From: Pseudoxanthomonas sp. Root630
Lineage (GTDB): Bacteria; Pseudomonadota; Gammaproteobacteria; Xanthomonadales; Xanthomonadaceae
Assembly: GCF_001427585.1 (NCBI RefSeq)
Contig: NZ_LMGY01000012.1
Coordinates: forward strand, 184,001 to 248,000
Length of the DNA stretch: 64,000 nucleotides
Direction: 5' to 3'
Part shown: positions 42,009 through 51,257 of the stretch, piece by piece
How positions within the stretch are numbered: the first letter of the stretch is position 1
Layout: every line of letters begins with the position of its first letter
Position numbers and translations under genes: made by a program
The notes under the pieces: model-generated
Databases searched by the model: none
What the model saw: the letters and a program-made list of their open reading frames with translations, nothing else
Told to the model about the DNA's origin: nothing

Positions 42009-43922
42009 ATGCGTTCACTGGCTTTGCTGTTGTCCTGCGCCGCCGTGCTGGCGGCCGGGTGCTCCAAGGAACCCGAGTCCACCCCCGTGGCCACGCCCAA
42101 GAAACCCGCCGTCGCCCAGGTCGCCGACCACGACGAGCACTCCTACGCCGAGCCGCTGAAGGTCGCCATCGCCGACCTGGCGCTGGATATCGCGGTCGAT
42201 TTCGATACCAGGACCATCGGCGGTACCGCCACCTACACCCTGGACTGGAAGGACAAAGCCGCCACCCAACTGGTGCTGGATACGCGCGACCTGACCATCG
42301 AGAAGGTCGAGGGCGAAGCCGACAACGCCTGGGCACCGCTCCAGTACGCGCTGGCCGCCAAGGACCCGGTGCTCGGCAGCAAGCTGACCATCGAGACGCC
42401 CGCGCGCAACGCCAAGGTGAAGGTGACCTACAAGAGTTCGCCGGAGGCCTCGGGCCTGCAGTGGCTCACGCCGGAGATGACCGAAGGCAAGCAGCTGCCC
42501 TTCATGTTCAGCCAGTCGCAGCAGATCCATGCGCGCAGCTGGGTGCCGCTGCAGGACACGCCGCAGGTGCGCTACACCTACAGCGCGCACGTGACCTCGC
42601 GTCCGGACGTGATGGTGCTGATGAGCGCCGACAACGACCCGGCCGCCGCGCGCGACGGCGACTACACCTTCACGATGCCGCAGAAGATCCCGTCGTACCT
42701 GATGGCGATCGCCGCCGGCGACCTGGTCTTCAAGCCGATCTCCGCGCGCAGCGGCGTGTGGGCCGAGCCGTCGATGGTCGACAAGGCCACGAAGGAGTTC
42801 GAAGACACCGAGAAGATGATCGCCACCACCGAGCAGCTCTACGGCCCCTACCGCTGGGACCGCTACGACATGCTGGTGCTGCCGCCGTCGTTCCCGTACG
42901 GCGGCATGGAGAACCCGCGCCTGAGCTTCATCACGCCCACGGTGATCGTCGGCGACAAGACGCTGGTCTCGTTGATCGCGCATGAGCTGGCGCACAGCTG
43001 GTCGGGCAACCTGGTGACCTTCTCCAGCGCCAAGCATGGTTGGCTCAACGAGGGCTTCACCAGCTACGTGGAGAACCGCATCGTCGAATCCCTGTATGGC
43101 AAGGAACAGTCCAGCATGGAGTACGCGATCGCGCGCAACGGGCTGAAGAAGGAAATCGTCACCATGCCGGAGGCCACCCAGGCGCTGGCGGTGAAGCCGG
43201 GCACGACGCTGGATGCCGACGACGCGCTCAGTGCGGTGTCGTACGACAAGGGCGCGTGGTTCCTGCAGATGCTGGAGGAGCGCTTCGGCCGGGAGGAGTT
43301 CGATGCCTTCCTGCGCGGCTACTTCGACCATTTCGCCTTCCAGAGCATCACCACCGAGCAGTTCCTGGCGTACGCGAAGAAGAACCTGTTCGACAAGCAT
43401 CCCAACCTGGTCAGCGATGCCGAGATCCAGGAATGGATCTACGCGCCGGGCATCCCGGCCGGTGCGCCGCAGGTGCAGTCGCGCGGCTTCTCCAACACCG
43501 ATACCGCGCGCATCGCCTGGCAGGGCAGCGGCCAGTTGCCGAACCCGCAGGTCACCAACACCTGGATCACCCAGCAGTGGGTGCACTTCATCGAAGGCAT
43601 GGGCGACAAGCTGACCGTCGAACAGGTCAAGCAGCTGGACGACGCCTACCACTTCACCGGCACCGCCAATGGCGAGATCGCCATGCGCTGGTATCCGCTG
43701 ACGATCCGCAGCGGTTACGTGGACGCGCGTCCGGAGATCGCGAAGTTCATCGAGCGCGTCGGCCGCCGCAAGCTGATCATGCCGATCTACGAGGAACTGG
43801 TGAAGACGCCGGACGGCCTGGTGTTCGCGCAGGAAACTTTCGCACGCGCCAAGCCGGGCTATCACCCGATCACGACCGGCTCGGTCGAGGCCGTGCTGGC
43901 GAAGGCCTCGGCAGGCCAGTAA
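42009..43922 (+). CDS. M1-family zinc aminopeptidase, lipoprotein
   Basis: This encodes 637 residues from ATG 42009 with GGAAG upstream. The signal ends in LAAGC, so it is membrane-anchored in the periplasm or outer membrane. The M1 catalytic domain has the exopeptidase motif YGGMENPRLSF and the zinc site HELAHSW (His325). The third ligand Glu is in NEGFTSYVE. The domain order (N-terminal beta saddle, catalytic, C-terminal helical) matches leukotriene-A4-hydrolase-type aminopeptidases. It is followed after 3 bp by an alpha/beta hydrolase and a further lipoprotein gene in an apparent operon. Confidence 0.94.
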   Translation: MRSLALLLSCAAVLAAGCSKEPESTPVATPKKPAVAQVADHDEHSYAEPLKVAIADLALDIAVDFDTRTIGGTATYTLDWKDKAATQLVLDTRDLTIEKVEGEADNAWAPLQYALAAKDPVLGSKLTIETPARNAKVKVTYKSSPEASGLQWLTPEMTEGKQLPFMFSQSQQIHARSWVPLQDTPQVRYTYSAHVTSRPDVMVLMSADNDPAAARDGDYTFTMPQKIPSYLMAIAAGDLVFKPISARSGVWAEPSMVDKATKEFEDTEKMIATTEQLYGPYRWDRYDMLVLPPSFPYGGMENPRLSFITPTVIVGDKTLVSLIAHELAHSWSGNLVTFSSAKHGWLNEGFTSYVENRIVESLYGKEQSSMEYAIARNGLKKEIVTMPEATQALAVKPGTTLDADDALSAVSYDKGAWFLQMLEERFGREEFDAFLRGYFDHFAFQSITTEQFLAYAKKNLFDKHPNLVSDAEIQEWIYAPGIPAGAPQVQSRGFSNTDTARIAWQGSGQLPNPQVTNTWITQQWVHFIEGMGDKLTVEQVKQLDDAYHFTGTANGEIAMRWYPLTIRSGYVDARPEIAKFIERVGRRKLIMPIYEELVKTPDGLVFAQETFARAKPGYHPITTGSVEAVLAKASAGQ

Positions 43923-43925
43923 GGG

Positions 43926-44903
43926 ATGCCGGTACGCCTGGCCCGTGCAAGGACGGTCGCCCTCGTGGCGGCCGTTCTCGTTTGCGGGTTCGTGGCCTGG
44001 GCATGGCGCCATCCGATGGCCCCATTGCGCGGCGCGATGGCGTTGCAGGGGTGGTGGATCGGCCTCTCGGAGGCGCGCGTGCGCGTGGGCGACCACCGCT
44101 GGGCCTACGACACGCGCGAGGCGGCCGAGCCCGGTGCGCCGACGGTCGTGCTCGTGCATGGCTTCACCGGCAGCAAGGAAAACTGGTACCCGCTGGCGGA
44201 ACGCCTGGGCGGGCATTACCGCCTGGTGATCCCGGACCTGCCGGGCTGGGGCGAGAGCCAGCGCATCCCCGGTGCGGACTACGGCTTCCTGGCCCAGGCC
44301 GATCGCCTGGCGCAGTTCCTGGAGAGCATCCGGCGCGAAGGCAGCCCCATCGTGCTGGTCGGGCACTCGATGGGGGGCGGCATCGTCGCGCTGGTGGCGG
44401 CAGACCACCCCGAGCTCGTCGCGCGGGTCGCGCTGATCGATGCCGCTGGCGTGCGCTTCCGCGACAACCGCTTCGGCGAAGCGGTGCTGGCCGGCGGCAA
44501 TCCGTTCGCCGTCCATGACGAAGCCTCCCTGCAGCGCTACCTGGATACGGTGTTCAACGAGCGCGCCGCCCAACCTTCGCTGCCGTGGCCGGTGTCGCGC
44601 GCGGTGATCGACTGGCGCATCGCGCAGGCGCCGTTCGAGCAACGGGTGCTGGACCGCATCGGACGCAGCCCCGAGCGCTTCCTGCCCGGCGAGGCGGCCG
44701 GCGCCATCCGGCAACCGGCGCTGCTGCTCTGGTGCCGGCAGGACCAGGTGATCGACATCAGTGCGATGGCGCTGTACGCCGCGCGGATGCCGCAGGCGAT
44801 GCAGGTTTCACTCGACGGTTGCGGCCATATGTCCATCATGGAAAGACCCGATGACGTGGCGGCTTCCGTCGCCCTGTTGATCCAACGAGGAACGGCAAGA
44901 TGA
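43926..44903 (+). CDS. alpha/beta-fold hydrolase, membrane-anchored
   Basis: This encodes 325 residues. One N-terminal hydrophobic helix (~8-25) would anchor it or serve as a signal. The fold has VVLVHGFTGSKENWYPLAER (oxyanion region) and IPDLPGWGES, with the nucleophile Ser in VLVGHSMGGGIVA. A late Asp lies around CRQDQVID and the His in DGCGHMSIMERP. It resembles lipases and esterases of the LipA/Est type with an uncleaved anchor. The 4-bp overlap (ATGA) with the next gene shows coupling. The substrate is unknown. Confidence 0.88.
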   Translation: MPVRLARARTVALVAAVLVCGFVAWAWRHPMAPLRGAMALQGWWIGLSEARVRVGDHRWAYDTREAAEPGAPTVVLVHGFTGSKENWYPLAERLGGHYRLVIPDLPGWGESQRIPGADYGFLAQADRLAQFLESIRREGSPIVLVGHSMGGGIVALVAADHPELVARVALIDAAGVRFRDNRFGEAVLAGGNPFAVHDEASLQRYLDTVFNERAAQPSLPWPVSRAVIDWRIAQAPFEQRVLDRIGRSPERFLPGEAAGAIRQPALLLWCRQDQVIDISAMALYAARMPQAMQVSLDGCGHMSIMERPDDVAASVALLIQRGTAR

Positions 44904-45637
44904 ACAAGCATGTGTGGAAGGGGCTGCTGCTGGCCGCGTGTACCGTCGCGATGACGGGCTGCGGCGACCGCGAGGCCGAGCGCGCGGCGGCGGCCGCGGC
45001 GCAGGCGGCGGCGCAGGAACAGCAGGCCGACGAGGTGGCGAAGAAGTACGACAGTGCGGTGGCCTCGCGCGATTGGGACATGGCGCGCATCCATGGCGTC
45101 GCGCTGCTCGACCAGTACCCCGACAGTACCGCGGCCAAGCGCATCGGTCCCGGGCTGGAGGAGGTGAAGGCCCAGGCCGAGGGCGCGCGCGAGCAGCGCC
45201 GGATGGAATCGCTGTGGGACTACTCGCAGGTGTCCGCGGACGGCGGCATGCAGCGCTCGGCGGCCATCCTCAGCAAGGATCCCGTAGACGTGGATGGCAG
45301 CGGCGCCAAGCCGGTGCAGCTGGTGTTCCGCGACCATCCGAAGTGGAGGCGCAGCAGCTACCTGGTGCTGCGGGCCAGCGACTTCGCCAAGGCCTGTTAC
45401 GGGAGCTGCAATGTCAGCGTGGTGGCCGATGGCGCGGCCGCGAAGCGCATGTCGGCCAATCGCCCCGATACCGACGAGGCGATCGCGATGTTCATCGACG
45501 ACAACAAGGCGCTGTGGCGCCTCGCCCGCAAGACCAAGGTGCTGGAGATCGAGTTCCCCGTGAAGGACGGCGGCACGCGCAAGGCGGTGTTCGAAACCGG
45601 CGGCCTCGACGGCAGCCAGATGCCGGGCTGGGATTGA
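44900..45637 (+). CDS. putative lipoprotein with helical N-terminal region, unknown function
   Basis: This encodes 245 residues. The lipoprotein signal ends MTGCGDRE. An Ala/Gln-rich coiled-coil-like helix (~25-50) and a tetratricopeptide-like stretch (SAVASRDWDMARIHGVALLD) follow. The C-terminal domain (~100-245) is beta-rich and contains SYLVLRASDFAKACYGSCNV. No family is recognised. It is the last gene of the M1-peptidase, hydrolase and lipoprotein operon and may act with them. Confidence 0.72.
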   Translation: MNKHVWKGLLLAACTVAMTGCGDREAERAAAAAAQAAAQEQQADEVAKKYDSAVASRDWDMARIHGVALLDQYPDSTAAKRIGPGLEEVKAQAEGAREQRRMESLWDYSQVSADGGMQRSAAILSKDPVDVDGSGAKPVQLVFRDHPKWRRSSYLVLRASDFAKACYGSCNVSVVADGAAAKRMSANRPDTDEAIAMFIDDNKALWRLARKTKVLEIEFPVKDGGTRKAVFETGGLDGSQMPGWD

Positions 45638-45656
45638 AGCGACGTCGCGCGGCGAT

Positions 45657-47111
45657 TCACGCCGAGGCGACGACCCGGTTCCGCCCCATCGCCTTCGCGC
45701 GATAGAGCGCGTTGTCGGCCTGGTGCAGCAAGTCCTCGAGGCGTTCCAGGCCGCTGCCCGACGACACGGCGATGCCGACGCTGACGGTCACGTCCAGCGC
45801 GCGCCCGTCGTCGAGCACCACCGGTTCGCTGGCGATAAGGCGCAGCCGTTCGCCCACGGCGAGCGCGGCGTCGGCCTCCACGCCGGAGAGCAGTACCGCG
45901 AATTCCTCGCCGCCGAAGCGGCCGAACAGGCCGTCCTCGCGCAGGTGGGTGCGTACCCGTTGCGCGAACGCCGCCAGCACCGCATCGCCCGCGGCATGCC
46001 CGTGGCGGTCGTTCACCGACTTGAAGTGGTCCAGGTCGAGCATCATCGCGACGACGGGCGCGTCGCCCTCGCGGGACTGGTCGAGCTGCCGCCGGCCGCG
46101 CCGCAGGAAGGCGCTGCGGTTGAGGACGCCGGTCAGCGCGTCGTGGTCGGCGGCATGGTTCAGGGTGGCGAGCAGGTGGTTGCGGGCGGCGTTGACGCTG
46201 GCGACCGTCAGCGGCGCCACCGCGAGCAGGGCCATGCCCATCCGCAACGAAATCACCGGCTGCACGCTGGTCTCCAGCAACTGCAGGTCGATCAGGCCGG
46301 TGGCGATGGCGATCAGCGTCCACATGCACAGCAGCATCGTGACCAGGGCGGTCGTGAACAGCCGGTAGGCCAGTGCGCACCACAGCAGGGCCGGCACCGG
46401 GAAGGCGATGGCGCCGGGTCCGCCGATGGCCACGCCGAGCAGGATCGCCAGCGCCAGCGCGACCCCGGGCAGCACCAGCGCCGGCTGGCGACGCACGCGG
46501 CCCGCCTGCTGGTGCAGCGTGCGTACGAAGCCGGCCGGGGTGGGCGCCAGCAGCACCACCGGCAGGATGGCCACGTAACTGACCAGCTCGGCGGAGAACC
46601 AGAACCCGCTGGCGGTCAGGAATCCCATCCGCATCATCGCGTGCGAGCTCAGGCTGCCGACCAGCGCGGCACCGAGCGCCGCCACGGCCGACACCGCCAG
46701 CACCCACAGCATCGACAGCGGGTGCTGCAGGCGCCGGTCCTCGTGCCGGACATGGCGGAACAGCAGGTAGCCGGCCAGCACGCCGGCCAGGTTCGCCATC
46801 GTCAGCCGCAGCGTGGTCGGCAGCGAGGTGCCGGTCAGCAGGTCCGCTGCCACGTAGCCCAGCGCCGCGGCCGCCCAGCCGGCGGGCGAGGCCAGCCCCG
46901 GCTTGCGGGCGAACAGCCCCAGCAGCAGCGCATTGGTGGGCCAGAAGGAGGCCAGCTGGTGTTCGGGTCGGGTCAGGATGCCCAGCCCGCTGGCGGCGAA
47001 GACGACGATGGCCACCAGCAGGGCCTGCAGGGCCAATCGCTGGAAGGTCGCGAACGGCGATTCGTGGGTTGCGGGGTCCCCTGGAGTGGAATGCCGAACC
47101 TGCACGACCAT
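45657..47111 (-). CDS. MASE1-GGDEF diguanylate cyclase
   Basis: This encodes 484 residues from ATG 47111 with AGGGGC upstream. The first ~310 residues contain about eight to nine hydrophobic helices typical of the MASE1 sensor (FWPTNALLLGLFARKP near the start). The GGDEF domain (~320-480) has DHDALTGVLNRSAF, LDLDHFKSVNDRHGH and an intact GGEEF, so it should make c-di-GMP. No clear inhibitory RxxD site precedes GGEEF. It is convergent with the M1-peptidase operon and, with the EAL protein at 14804-17095, is one of two c-di-GMP genes here. Confidence 0.93.
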   Translation of the reverse strand: MVVQVRHSTPGDPATHESPFATFQRLALQALLVAIVVFAASGLGILTRPEHQLASFWPTNALLLGLFARKPGLASPAGWAAAALGYVAADLLTGTSLPTTLRLTMANLAGVLAGYLLFRHVRHEDRRLQHPLSMLWVLAVSAVAALGAALVGSLSSHAMMRMGFLTASGFWFSAELVSYVAILPVVLLAPTPAGFVRTLHQQAGRVRRQPALVLPGVALALAILLGVAIGGPGAIAFPVPALLWCALAYRLFTTALVTMLLCMWTLIAIATGLIDLQLLETSVQPVISLRMGMALLAVAPLTVASVNAARNHLLATLNHAADHDALTGVLNRSAFLRRGRRQLDQSREGDAPVVAMMLDLDHFKSVNDRHGHAAGDAVLAAFAQRVRTHLREDGLFGRFGGEEFAVLLSGVEADAALAVGERLRLIASEPVVLDDGRALDVTVSVGIAVSSGSGLERLEDLLHQADNALYRAKAMGRNRVVASA

Positions 47112-47221
47112 GTTGCCCCTGCCCGATGACCGACTGCGAGGCGCGCGACCATCCTCGACGGCCCCCGGGGCTACCTTACGCCAAGGTCATGGCGGTCGGG
47201 AAAGTGCCCGGACGGCCGGTG

Positions 47222-48154
47222 TTACAGCGCGTAGCCGAACTGCTGCTTGAACTGCTCGTTGAACTCGTCGAAGTCGAAGCGCTGGTTCTGCGTACCCGGG
47301 TGCTCGACCTTCAGCGCCCCCATCAGGTTGCCCATGCGGCCGATGGTCAGCCAGTCGTAGCCCTTCTCGATGCCGTAGATCAGGCCGGCGCGGAACGCAT
47401 CGCCGCAGCCGGTCGGGTCGGTCACGCGGCGTTCGTGCGCCGGCGGGATGTCGTAGGTCTTCTCGGGCGTATGGATCAGCGAGCCATGCGGGCCGCGCGT
47501 GGTGATGTAGGCCTTCACGCGCTTGACGATGTCGGCCTCGCTCCAGCCGGTCCGTTCCTGCAGCAGGTTGGACTCGTAGTCGTTGACCGTCACGTAGTCG
47601 GTCAGCTCGATGAACTGGCGCAGCTCCTCGCCATTGAACAGCGGCATGGCCTGGCCGGGGTCGAAGATGAAGGGGATGCCCGCGTCGGCGAACTCGGCCG
47701 CGTTCTGCAGCATGCCCTCGCGCCCGTCGGGGCTGACGATGCCGAAGCTCACGCCGGGCACGTCCTTCACGTGGTTTTCGTAGCTGCGCATCATCGCGCC
47801 CGGGTGGAACGCGGTGATCTGGTTGTTGTCGTGGTCGGTGGTGATGAACGCCTGCGGGGTGAACAGCTCATCGATCACCTTCACCTGCGAGAGGTTGATG
47901 CCCTGCTCGACGAAATGCTCGCGGTAGGGGCCGAAGTCCTGGCCCACCGTGGCCATCGGGATCGGGTCGCCGCCCAGCAGCTTCAGGTTGTAGGCGATGT
48001 TGCCGGCGCAGCCGCCGAACTCGCGGCGCATGCGCGGCACCAGGAACGACACGTTCAGGATGTGGACCTTGTCCGGCAGGATGTGATTCTTGAACTGGTC
48101 CGGGAACACCATGATGGTGTCGTAGGCAAGGGAACCACAGATCAGTGCGGACAT
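47222..48154 (-). CDS. PfkB-family carbohydrate kinase, adenosine-kinase-like
   Basis: This encodes 310 residues from ATG 48154. The PfkB fold shows REFGGCAGNIAYNLKLLGG near the N-terminus and the C-terminal signature DPTGCGDAFRAGL with the catalytic Asp. FIFDPGQAMPLF and DYVTVNDYESNLL fit members annotated as adenosine kinase. No transmembrane or signal sequence is seen, so it is cytoplasmic. Nucleoside versus sugar specificity is not proven by sequence. It diverges from mreB. Confidence 0.88.
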   Translation of the reverse strand: MSALICGSLAYDTIMVFPDQFKNHILPDKVHILNVSFLVPRMRREFGGCAGNIAYNLKLLGGDPIPMATVGQDFGPYREHFVEQGINLSQVKVIDELFTPQAFITTDHDNNQITAFHPGAMMRSYENHVKDVPGVSFGIVSPDGREGMLQNAAEFADAGIPFIFDPGQAMPLFNGEELRQFIELTDYVTVNDYESNLLQERTGWSEADIVKRVKAYITTRGPHGSLIHTPEKTYDIPPAHERRVTDPTGCGDAFRAGLIYGIEKGYDWLTIGRMGNLMGALKVEHPGTQNQRFDFDEFNEQFKQQFGYAL

Positions 48155-49527
<1,373 letters not shown>

Positions 49528-49544
49528 ACGGCGCAGCGGTAAGG

Positions 49545-49563
49545 CCGCCCGCACTGCGGGCGG
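49545..49563 (+). terminator. hairpin between mreB and mreC (partial terminator)
   Basis: CCGCCCGC/GCGGGCGG with an ACT loop. There is no T-run, so read-through into mreC is expected. Confidence 0.5.
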
Positions 49564-49698
49564 TACAGGGGAGGGGGACGCGGATGCGCGTCGCAGGCAA
49601 AGCGGAACCGGCCGGCCTGCGCCTTCCCGATGATCTGCGCGTTACCCTTGTTTCCTGCGGGCGGCGTCGCCGCCGACCTTCCTCCTGACGGCCCCCCA

Positions 49699-50772
49699 GT
49701 GCCTTCCTACGCCGGTCCTCCCGTCGCATCCCGCCCCGGTGAAGTCGCCAGCACCCTGCGACTGCTCGCGTATCTCGCCCTGACGATCGCCCTGGTCGTC
49801 CTCGACCATCGCGGCGGCTGGCTGGCGCAGGTGCGCGCGCAGGCCAACGTGGTCACCCAGCCGCTGTGGTGGCTCGCCGGCCTGCCGGGACGCGTCACCA
49901 CGCGCGTGCAGGACGATGCCGCCACCCGCACCGGCCTGATCGAAGAGAACCGCCGGCTGCGCAACGACATGCTGGTGGCCAATGCGCGCCTGGCGCGCCT
50001 GCAGACCGCTGCCGCGGACAACGCGCAACTGCGCGCGCTGCTCGGCGTGAAGACCTCGCGCGGCCTGGATGTGCAACTGGCGCCCGTGCTCGACATCGAC
50101 CTCGCACCGGGCCGCCAGCGGCTGGTGCTGGACGCGGGCAGCCGCGACGGCGCGACCCTGGGCCAGGCGGTGATCGATGCCGGCGGCCTGATGGGCCAGA
50201 TCATCGACACCACGCCCGCGCACGCCACGGTGCTGCTGCTGACCGACCCGGACCACGCCGTACCGGTGGTGGTCGCGCGCAACGGTGTGCGCCTGATCGT
50301 CTACGGGCGCGGCCGCAGCGATCTGCTGGAACTGGCCGACGTGCCGCTCAACAGCGGCGTGGAAGTCGGCGACGTGCTGGTGACCTCGGGCCTGGGCGGG
50401 CGGTTTCCTGCCGGCTTCCCGGTCGGCACCGTCGCCGCGCTGCGGCCGGACGACAGCCATGCCTTCCTCGTGGGCGACGTGACCCCGGCGGCGCGCCTGG
50501 ATCGCGGCCGCGACGTGCTGCTGCTGAAATCCGCGCCGCCGCAGCCGCTACCGCCGGCGGACCCGTCGCGGTTCCTGCCGGAGGCCGCCCCCACGACGCA
50601 GGGCGCGGGAGCCGAGGTGCCTGCGGCTTCGTCGACCACGCCTGCGCAGCCGCAGGCTCCAGCGCCTGCGAATGCGCCAGCCGCTTCGCCTTCCGCCCCT
50701 GCGCAGGGTGCGCAGTCCGGGCCCGGCGGCACGCCGCCCGCGACCATGCCGCCGCAGGAGCCGCAGCGATGA
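49699..50772 (+). CDS. mreC: rod shape-determining protein MreC
   Basis: This encodes 357 residues from GTG 49699 (MPSYAGPPVASRP); an in-frame ATG at 49630 is an alternative with an unlikely N-terminus, and neither has a clear ribosome-binding site. One membrane helix (~22-40) is followed by a coiled coil (~75-110) and the periplasmic beta domains: GQAVIDAGGLMGQIIDTTP and GVEVGDVLVTSGLGGRFPAG. A long Pro/Ala tail (~285-357) is unstructured. MreC scaffolds the elongasome in the periplasm. The 4-bp overlap with mreD shows coupling. Confidence 0.94.
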   Translation: MPSYAGPPVASRPGEVASTLRLLAYLALTIALVVLDHRGGWLAQVRAQANVVTQPLWWLAGLPGRVTTRVQDDAATRTGLIEENRRLRNDMLVANARLARLQTAAADNAQLRALLGVKTSRGLDVQLAPVLDIDLAPGRQRLVLDAGSRDGATLGQAVIDAGGLMGQIIDTTPAHATVLLLTDPDHAVPVVVARNGVRLIVYGRGRSDLLELADVPLNSGVEVGDVLVTSGLGGRFPAGFPVGTVAALRPDDSHAFLVGDVTPAARLDRGRDVLLLKSAPPQPLPPADPSRFLPEAAPTTQGAGAEVPAASSTTPAQPQAPAPANAPAASPSAPAQGAQSGPGGTPPATMPPQEPQR

Positions 50773-51254
50773 GCCGCGCACGCACCGGCTGGCTGATGCC
50801 GCTGAGCATCGTCGTCGCCCTGTTGCTGGGCCTGTTGCCGCTGCCGGACCTGCTGCAGCCGCTGCGCCCTTACTGGCTCGCGCTGGTGCTCGCCTATTGG
50901 GTGATCGAGGCGCCGGACAGCGCGGGCCTGGGCTTCGCCGTCATCATCGGGCTCATCGCCGACCTGATGTTCGGCACGCTGCTGGGCGAACAGGCGCTGC
51001 GCCTGCTGATCATGGCCTTCATCCTGCAGCGCTTCCGCGCGCGGCTGCGCTTCTTCCCGATCTCGCAGCAGGCGCTGGCCATCGGCGGCCTGCTGCTCAA
51101 CGACCGCATCGTGACCACCGTGGTGCACCTGGCGCTGGGCGAGCCGACCCTGTCGTGGCCGTACTGGTGGGCGCCGGTCGTGGGCATGCTGTTCTGGCCG
51201 CCGCTGTTCGTGCTGATGGATGCGCTGCGGCTCGGCCGCCGCAAGCGGGGCTGA
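50769..51254 (+). CDS. mreD: rod shape-determining protein MreD
   Basis: This encodes 161 residues from ATG 50769. Five to six predicted membrane helices include LSIVVALLLGLLPLPDLL and PYWLALVLAYWVIEAP. FAVIIGLIADLMFGTLLGEQ is the MreD signature. It is the inner-membrane partner of MreC. The position between mreC and mrdA is canonical. Confidence 0.95.
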   Translation: MSRARTGWLMPLSIVVALLLGLLPLPDLLQPLRPYWLALVLAYWVIEAPDSAGLGFAVIIGLIADLMFGTLLGEQALRLLIMAFILQRFRARLRFFPISQQALAIGGLLLNDRIVTTVVHLALGEPTLSWPYWWAPVVGMLFWPPLFVLMDALRLGRRKRG

Positions 51255-51257
51255 GCG

